Shown piece by piece: positions 57,924 to 64,000 of a DNA stretch of 64,000 bases (positions are counted from its first letter, which is position 1; every line of letters begins with the position of its first letter). This DNA is from Buxus sempervirens. Its lineage: Eukaryota; Streptophyta; Magnoliopsida; Buxales; Buxaceae. A model generated the notes under the pieces. The model did not search any database, was not told the origin of the DNA, and saw only the letters and a program-made list of their open reading frames with translations. The position numbers were made by a program, and so were the translations under genes. The stretch is from the NCBI GenBank assembly GCA_947561395.2, contig OX387195.1, positions 22,831,126 to 22,895,125 on the forward strand, in the 5' to 3' direction.

Positions 57924-60900
57924 TTATATTTGAAGGTCATCCTCTAAGCTATTCTCATCCAATAGAAACCCAGTCTCATATTCACTTGCACAGTTGAATT
58001 CGGTAATGGGTGTGGTGTTCAACTCCTGAGGTAGCTGTAGAAAATTAGAATACAACAAACCCATACTTGGCAAAGAATTTGTGCTTTGGTCTTGATGTGT
58101 CTGGCTTTGGAAGAATGACATGAATTGTTGATATTCTCCGAGCGCTCTTTGGTCGATAGGAGGAGATGAAATGAAACTGGGTGAAGAGATACCAGCTGTG
58201 CTATTTAGCTCTTCCTCCATTATTTCTTCCTTGCTTCTGTAGATCAAACTGGGAGAAGAGATACCACCTGTGCTCTTTAGCTCTTCCGCCGGATCTAGAC
58301 TCCCTCCCCTGCTTTTATTGAAAACTCTGCATAGCACCCAGTCTTCCTGTTAATGAGATTTTGCTGTATTAGCAGACATGCAAGAGCAAACAACTCTCTC
58401 TCTTCCTGTACATGTGTGTGTGTGTGCATATATATATATAGGAATCCTTTGCTTCAACCACAAAATATTTTTTAAGCTATGCACCAAGAAATATGTAGAA
58501 ATGTTACAAAGGTCTAAAACTTTTTTTGGCTTGACTGAATATATATACTAGGAAGTGGGGTTCTCTAAATAATCATCCATGAATAAGAGGTATATAGCTC
58601 ACTAGGTTTCCTGTGCAATTTTTACTTCTAGGGCTGTAAACAAGCCGAGGCGAGCCAAGCCAAGCCCTACCCAGTTGGCTCATCTCAAGCTCGATAAAAT
58701 TTTTTAGGTTAAGCTTGGTTCAGGTTTAGGCTTGGCTCGTTAAAAGCTCAACTTTTTTAATTTTAGATTTTAAATATGACGGAAATTGAGCTTTGAGGGC
58801 TATACCAAACTACCAATGTACCTAAAGGTCCGACTGCACCAAGCCTGGCCACAAATTTGAGGGGTAGACATCCTCTCCTGTTGCAAATGCGATTAGAAAA
58901 AGCAGGGACCCATGGCTTTAGTCACCAGTCTTTTGAGAGTGCCATATCAGCTAAATGGTTTGGATTTATCACATAATTAATAAACAATGTGAAAAAAGTG
59001 TACAAGGTAACAAAATCTGTTGAGGCATACCAAAACGAAATTTTGGAGTTCACATGATACGTGATGTGAGCCTGTGATGTCTCCTATGATTTGAGACATT
59101 TAATAGGTAACTACCTATGATTTGAGACAACCAATAGATAAGAAATTGTTTGTGGCCTTTCCCTGAAATGCTCCCTGATGCAACTGTGAGATGCTGCCAT
59201 GTGGAACATCTCACTGCTAGTGTTTTGTCATGTGGGACTCACTTGAAAACAGTTAAAATAATGTAAAAACACTGGCCATGAGATGCTCCACATGGCAGCA
59301 TCTCATGGTTGCATCAGGGAGCATTTCAGGGAAAGGCCACATACAATTTCATTCCATAACTAGGGTTTTCAATTTTATCTTAAATTGATTGCTTGTCATT
59401 TTAAGTGCAATGCTGCCACCTCGAGCATATGACAATTAATGTTTTTTTTTCTTATTGTAAATGTTTTATGTGAGGGCCACTTGAAAAAGAAAAAAGAAAA
59501 ACACTGAACTGTCATATGCTCTACATGAAAGCACCTTACTAGATTGGCAACAACTAAATCAGGAGAAAATTGCAACAAATTTCATCCCTATAATCAATGA
59601 CATTTTTCCGATCACTAGTTAGGAGATGCAAATTGTGCATCCGTTCCAATTTTATCCTCAATTTGTTGCTGTTATTTAAGTGCAATGTTGCCATATGAAG
59701 CATTTGACAATTAGTGTTTTTTTTTTCCTTATTATAAATGTTTTATGTAGGGCCCACTTAAAAAAAGAAAAAAAAAACACTCAAGTGTCAGATGCTCCAC
59801 GTGACAGCATTTTACTCAAATAGTAACAACCAACATATTTCATCGTCCCGATAATCGGTGACCTATTTTTCCAATCATTGGTTAGGAGATTTCAAACTAT
59901 CAAATAATCGACCATTATTTTAGGATCGTATGATAGCCATGCATGTTCTAACAGACACATAATCAAAAGCCTTGCCTTGTAGTGCAGTGTATGTGTGTGT
60001 ACATTTTAATAAGTTAAATTCAATGTTAGAACCAAGAAACAGACCTTTGAAGGCATACGTGAGTCCTCTAGACGAAACTCGTGCATGATCCACTCAGTCT
60101 TGATCCCATTTGGAGCTCTGTTCCGATAGAAAACCAACGTCTTTCTCATACCGACGATCTCATGATTCCTTGGGCCAAACACCAATCGATCCTTTCCGGT
60201 GGCTTTCCAGTATCCACTCACTGTGGCTCGATTTGCACGAGAACCTGTAGCGTATTTCCGGTCCCTAAAGCTGAAGAAGTACCACTCATTTGCACCAACC
60301 TTAGCCACATCTGACCGCACATACAAACAAACAGTTGGTAACTTTTACATGAATCTTTTAATCAAAATAGAATGATGAAATCTGTTAATTAATGAGTTGG
60401 GGTGATATAAGTATAACCCTTGTTATTAATCAAAACTACATTAAAACAAATGAATAACAAAAATTTTAAAAAAAAAAAAAGAAAGAAGAAAAGGACACCT
60501 CCAACTACCACTCGAAAGAACACCTCCAACTACCACTGAAAACTTTGTTTATGACATTATTAGCGGGTGACACGTGCAATACTACACATCCGAAATTTGG
60601 AACAAAAAAGAAAAAAAATTAGCTTGACGGAAACGGGTTTGAAATTTTTGGTTATGCTTATTAATTTTCCCTACGTCCATCATTTTCCAATAATTTTAGC
60701 TTTTGGACAACTAAATAATTTCTCAATGAAATCTTTCATAATTGGATTTCGAGTCAGCAACTTCTATTTTATTTTTCTTTCATCTTCTTCGCTTTGGATC
60801 GAAAATGGAAGAGTTGAGTGAATCAAAAACTGTTTTTATTGGGCATTTTGGTGATCAATTGTTTGGTTCTTCTTTATTGGAATGTTGTTTCATTGGCATC

Positions 60901-61722
60901 AAATGATGGGTAGTTTTCTCTTAAGTAGGTTGTGTTAGAAACTAAAAATGGGTCAGGCAACAGGCTACACCAACATGGTACTTTCACTTTAAGTTGTAGA
61001 TACAAACCAGAAGGAAAAAGATAAAAATTCTGTGTTTTCTTTGAATATGTATCTGTTGGAAAGAGGAACAACATTCAGATTCACCTGTGACAAGAGAACA
61101 GACGAAAGAAGAAATAACCACATTAGATGTTTCAGTCTTTCAAACTCTTTGAGTTTTTGTATATGTTTCAGAGACTTTCAGACTCCAGTTTCAGAGTCTT
61201 TGGACCTTGTTTTGTCCACCAGGAAGAGAGTTTTGGTTTTATAGAAGAATATAACCAGAAATATCATTGAATTCACTTATCTAACTGATTCTTTTTTATG
61301 AAAATCCCTGTTGATGTCATGTCATTAAAAGCAAACCATAATCATGTACAGATCTTAATAAGTTAATAAGCTGACAAAAAACATCACTTGAAGAGTAATC
61401 AACATTTCTTCCAAACCATCCAAATCCAGAACAACTTTCTAAAGGACTCTAGATAAACCTACATGCACATACAAAAGTAAATTCTAAGGAAAGTATGGTT
61501 GGTCACATATGCAAAGTAAATACCAAGGAAAGCATGTTTGAAGTTTGAACTACCTGGTAACTGCCAAGGATCACATGTATGCAAGTCCACCTCCACCATG
61601 GTACCTTTTAAGACACTCTCATTAGCAATCTTTTTGTAGAGATAATGGCAGATGAGCTCCTCATCACTTGGGTGAAACCTAAACCCTGGAGGCAGTGTAG
61701 CCTCTATATCCCTTAGACACAT
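57924..61722 (-). CDS. NAC-domain transcription factor
   Basis: Three exons on the minus strand: 61722-61554, 60310-60045 and 58346-57924 (858 bp, 285 aa plus stop). Introns begin GT and end AG and sit at the usual NAC positions (after ...PWQLP and before EDWVLCRVF). All five NAC subdomains are present: A ([19 protein letters not shown]), B (DPWQLPDVA), C ([33 protein letters not shown], in two halves), D ([23 protein letters not shown]) and E (EDWVLCRVF). Residues 1-155 form the DNA-binding domain. The C-terminal 130 residues are Ser/Glu/Gln-rich, acidic at the end ([10 protein letters not shown]), and act as a presumed activation region with an internal 24-residue duplication. The [16 protein letters not shown] start is that of the small NAC clade near CUC-like proteins, but I do not assign an orthologue. 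It should act in the nucleus. Confidence 0.95.
58174..58291 (-). repeat. In-frame tandem duplication in the NAC C-terminal region (72-bp period)
   Basis: AAACTGGGTGAAGAGATACC at 58174 recurs as AAACTGGGAGAAGAGATACC at 58246. In protein this gives [15 protein letters not shown] and then, 24 residues on, [15 protein letters not shown]. The repeat keeps the reading frame. Confidence 0.92.
59142..59350. mobile_element. 209-bp fold-back MITE with ~85-bp inverted arms
   Basis: The left arm starts GAAATTGTTTGTGGCC and the right arm, reverse-complemented, GAAATTGTATGTGGCC. The arms stay paired through CTTTCCCTGAAATGCTCC, TGATGCAAC and GATGCTGCCATGTGGA to AGTGTTTT, near 95% identical. I could not define a clear target duplication. 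Confidence 0.85.
59371..59912. repeat. Two tandem copies of a ~270-bp fold-back repeat
   Basis: Unit one (59371-59647) and unit two (59648 to about 59912) both start AATTTTATC, contain AAGTGCAATG(C/T)TGCCA, a GTGTTTTTTTTT / AAAAAACACT inverted pair around AAATGTTTTATGT, and end near TTAGGAGAT. Each unit can fold on itself. The arms share the words GCTGCCA...GAGCAT and TCAGATGCTCCA with the neighbouring 59142-59350 MITE, so all three are related. Confidence 0.8.
60311..61553 (-). other. Intron 1 of the NAC gene
   Basis: 1.24 kb, no recognised repeat. A near-duplicate pair CACCTCCAACTACCACT lies at about 60497 and 60521 on the plus strand. Confidence 0.6.
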
Positions 61723-63300
61723 AACTACTGTGTTTCTGAGGGAAACTGGAAGAGAACAAAGGTGGTTGAAGTGAGTCTGAAAAGCTGAAACTAAGCCAAG
61801 TTAGGGATTTCTGATCAGGGCTGGCATAATGACAATTTGAAAGGAATTCTAGAAGTATTGTTGATGATTGGGATATTATTATATTAGGAGGAAAAGTTTG
61901 TAGTAGATTAGTTAGGTTGACAGGTGCCTGGCTGGGCAGAATTCCTGGCAAGTTGCTTTTGATTGTGTACTTATAACAAGAGGGTTCTGGAAGATCCCTT
62001 CTCACAAAGAAATATTCTTAGGGACCTGGAGAAAGATGCCCTAATTTTATATATGGAGAAATTGAGCAGAAAGATTCCCTTCCTGGATTGATTGAACAAT
62101 CCCTTTCAGCCCATTTAATTATTCTTCTAGATAGGATTAGTTTAGGAATTTTAGTTTCTTTTCTAGTAATTTAAATGTTTTGCTCTTGAGCAAAATGGTT
62201 AGATTCAGTCCATCGGTGGGAGTTGATATTCCCAGCTAAAGAAAAAACACAAGATTTCTGACCAATCATTGTTGAACACATCATTAGCTTACCTTTTTAG
62301 TCTATAATCATCAAATTACTACAACCCTTTTCTAATAATGGCTGCATATGCCAACCCTGTGCAAGTTCATTCAAAATATGCAAATATTTCTTTTAGAATG
62401 GTTTTGTATAGAACACAAATATTAAGAAAATCTCACCATATTTCTCTCTCTAAAACATACACATCCAATAACTTCTCAATTATACTTTACTTCCTTACCT
62501 TGTGGGATCTTTGTATGCCCACAAGGCTGTTTGTTTCCATTCATTATTTGTGGGAGTCCACTTGAATTTTTAATGTTGACAAGATGAACAATGACATCCT
62601 AGCCAACTCTATCTTCTAGTTAATGATATCTTCCTCTGTCTCTAAAACAAGAGCCCATCTGCAATGTTCCTTGTCCAGCTTTTCAGCCTCTTTTTGATGC
62701 TTTGTCTAAAGTTCCTCAACATTTTTAAAGTTGCTTCAAAAGATGGCAACACCTAAGGATTGCAACTTTGTCTTTTACTTCACTTTTTACTGTTTCATAT
62801 ATCTCTCTCTCTTAATTAACTAACATGGGGGATGGAGGATAGATATTTTATGTTGGTGGGTTGGACCAGCATAAGCACAGTCTATAAGATGGAGCTAGAG
62901 AATAGGTAACGTTAATGTATAAAAGATTGAGCTTTTTGTGGATATTTAAAGAGAAAATTTGAAGACAAGATAACTTACCCTGTTTGAGGGTTTTTATATG
63001 TAGAAAATCTAGGATTTGGTGCTTTAAGTCAATTGAGGGACTGAGGCACTGGATGTAAATGTCTTGCTTTAGTATAACAACCAAAATCAAATGGGGTTTA
63101 TTGAAGAGATCAAGTGATGAATTTGATACTTTCATGGGAAACTCTTGAAATATATAAAGTAAAGCTCCGAAATAAAACATCTGAATCCGATAATTATAAG
63201 GTGTAAAAGAAAAAAAAAAAAGATATCCTTTTTTCCAAACTAAAATTTCTTTTTATTAACTTTTAAAATTAATATCTAAGTTAAAATATTAGGACAACAC
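61723..63300 (-). promoter_or_regulatory. Leader and upstream region of the NAC gene
   Basis: Minus-strand TATATAAAA (plus-strand TTTTATATA at 62045-62053) lies 323 bp before the start codon and is a good TATA candidate. 62060-63300 shows no gene; the minus-strand open frames there have no recognised domain. Confidence 0.4.
62045..62053 (-). promoter_or_regulatory. Candidate TATA box of the NAC gene
   Basis: TATATAAAA on the minus strand in a context of CTCCATATATAAAATTAG. Its distance to the ATG implies a leader of about 290 bp, plausible for a plant gene. Confidence 0.45.
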
Positions 63301-63305
63301 TTTTT

Positions 63306-63480
63306 GGCCGACTAAGATTGCCCAGTTGGTAAGGGGAGGAACCTAGATTGAATTGTAAACTTGGAAGTCTTGGGTTCAAACCTTTTCCATGGGCGTTGCA
63401 GCCTTGCAGGTGAATTCATGTATCCAGGATTTACTCCCTAGATTTGTTCCATGGTACCAAAATAATAGAAAAAAAAGGAG
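63306..63480 (+). mobile_element. tRNA-type SINE
   Basis: GATTGCCCAGTTGGTAAGG (about 63317-63335) fits a Pol III box A and GGGTTCAAACC (63372-63382) is a near-perfect box B, about 45 bp apart as in tRNA-derived SINEs. An A-rich tail follows at about 63460-63480. No intact tRNA fold is present, so it is a SINE and not a tRNA gene. Confidence 0.75.
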
Positions 63481-63551
63481 GTTCAATTCAATCTTAGAAA
63501 AAAAGATTTGCCTTCTCAAATATAACAATCTTAGAAAGCAAAAACATGGAC

Positions 63552-63601
63552 TTAGTTCGAGAAACCTTTTTTTTTGGTGGTAAATTAGTTCGAGAAACCT
63601 T
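63552..63601 (-). mobile_element. Minute retro-insertion: 16 bp between 17-bp direct repeats
   Basis: TTAGTTCGAGAAACCTT is present at 63552-63568 and 63585-63601, identical. Between them is a T-run followed by GGTGGTAAA (63569-63584). It has the same form as those at 7345 and 24236. Confidence 0.65.
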
Positions 63602-63698
63602 AGGTTCAATGTGTGAAATTGATTGCTATTAATTGAACCCATAAAAGTAAAAAGGGGTCAACACGTGTGTGGATGAGTAGTCTTGTAGATTAAATCTA

Positions 63699-64000
63699 GG
63701 GATAATTACAGTTTACTCCTTGAGGTTTCAAACAATCTCATTTTCTCTCTTGTTATGTATAACAGTTTCCCCTTCTAAAGGTTTGACCATTGAGATGGTA
63801 AGAGAAAAAACAATTATTGAAAATTTTGCCCCATTTATTCTAACCCACTGAAGAGTAATCTTGGTACTTGAAAGGAACAGTAGTTGTCAAAATATGTTTT
63901 TTCTCTTGTCATCTCATTAGTCAAACCTTTGTAAGAGGCAAGTTGTTATACACAATAAACCTCAAAGTGGTAAACTGATATTTTAAAAACCTCAAAGGAA
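63699..64000. mobile_element. Mutator-like MITE, cut off by the window end
   Basis: It begins GGGATAATTA and runs parallel to the element at 48904-49293: CTTGAGGTTTCA, GGTTTGACCATTGAGATGG, CATCTCATTAGTCAAACC, CACAATAAACCTCAA. About 302 bp are visible; the right end should lie about 90 bp beyond the window. The expected left target sequence is TTAAATCTA (63690-63698). Confidence 0.88.

Larger units (their letters stand above)
58347..60044 (-). other. Intron 2 of the NAC gene, rich in fold-back repeats
   Basis: 1.7 kb. At 58629-58760 is a segment starting GGGCTGTAAACAAGCCGAG, a type of sequence often found at plant DNA-transposon ends; no partner end is visible. 59142-59912 holds a MITE and a two-copy repeat described separately. 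A short (GT)n lies near 58410. Confidence 0.75.

Noticed and set aside
63306-63400. Possible tRNA gene, because box A- and box B-like sequences are present
   Set aside because: No acceptor stem or anticodon arm can be drawn, and the sequence continues into an A-rich tail; it fits a SINE.

Overview
This is nuclear DNA of a flowering plant. The evidence is spliced GT-AG genes with multi-kilobase introns, three recognisable plant gene families (a PRAF-type PH/RCC1/FYVE/BRX protein, an XBAT35-type ankyrin/RING protein, a NAC transcription factor), a Ty3/gypsy chromovirus with the usual plant initiator-Met tRNA primer site, many L1-like LINE fragments, and hAT and Mutator-like MITEs. I cannot name the species. 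All exon joins are from reading frames, splice consensus and family knowledge; no transcript data were available.

Layout. 1-2474 is gene-poor, with poly-G tracts and a small flanked insertion. 2475-16957 is a structurally complete but coding-dead chromovirus: 5-bp target duplication, 292-bp LTRs, gag, protease, RT, RNase H, integrase and chromodomain. It carries three later insertions: a 3.1-kb hAT derivative in pol (exact 8-bp duplication), a 4.46-kb composite insert in integrase that holds a host-gene-like exon with splice borders, and a 5'-truncated LINE in the 3' LTR (49-bp duplication). The chromovirus lies directly downstream of the splice donor of a minus-strand first exon (17148-17435), so it seems to sit in intron 1 of a gene whose other exons are not visible here. 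17.5-20.3 kb is AT-rich intergenic DNA with a hAT MITE.

The three main genes follow. (1) A PRAF-like gene, + strand, 20830-38358, nine exons, predicted 1073 aa; its 5.4-kb last intron holds nested LINEs and a Mutator-like MITE. (2) An XBAT34/35-like gene, + strand, 39346-55653, nine exons, predicted 490 aa; its 6.8-kb second intron starts with a GC donor and is filled with LINE remains. (3) A NAC gene, - strand, 57924-61722, three exons, predicted 285 aa, convergent with gene 2; its second intron contains a cluster of fold-back MITE-like repeats. The right edge holds a tRNA-type SINE and a cut-off second copy of a MITE found in gene 2.

The genes show no sign of a shared pathway: one is a phosphoinositide/small-GTPase-type protein, one a ubiquitin ligase, one a transcription factor. 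The most notable content is the layering of transposons: nested insertions whose order can be read from target duplications, retrotransposon insertions only 15-27 bp long, and introns grown by mobile DNA. I found no clearly new enzymatic or defence system.
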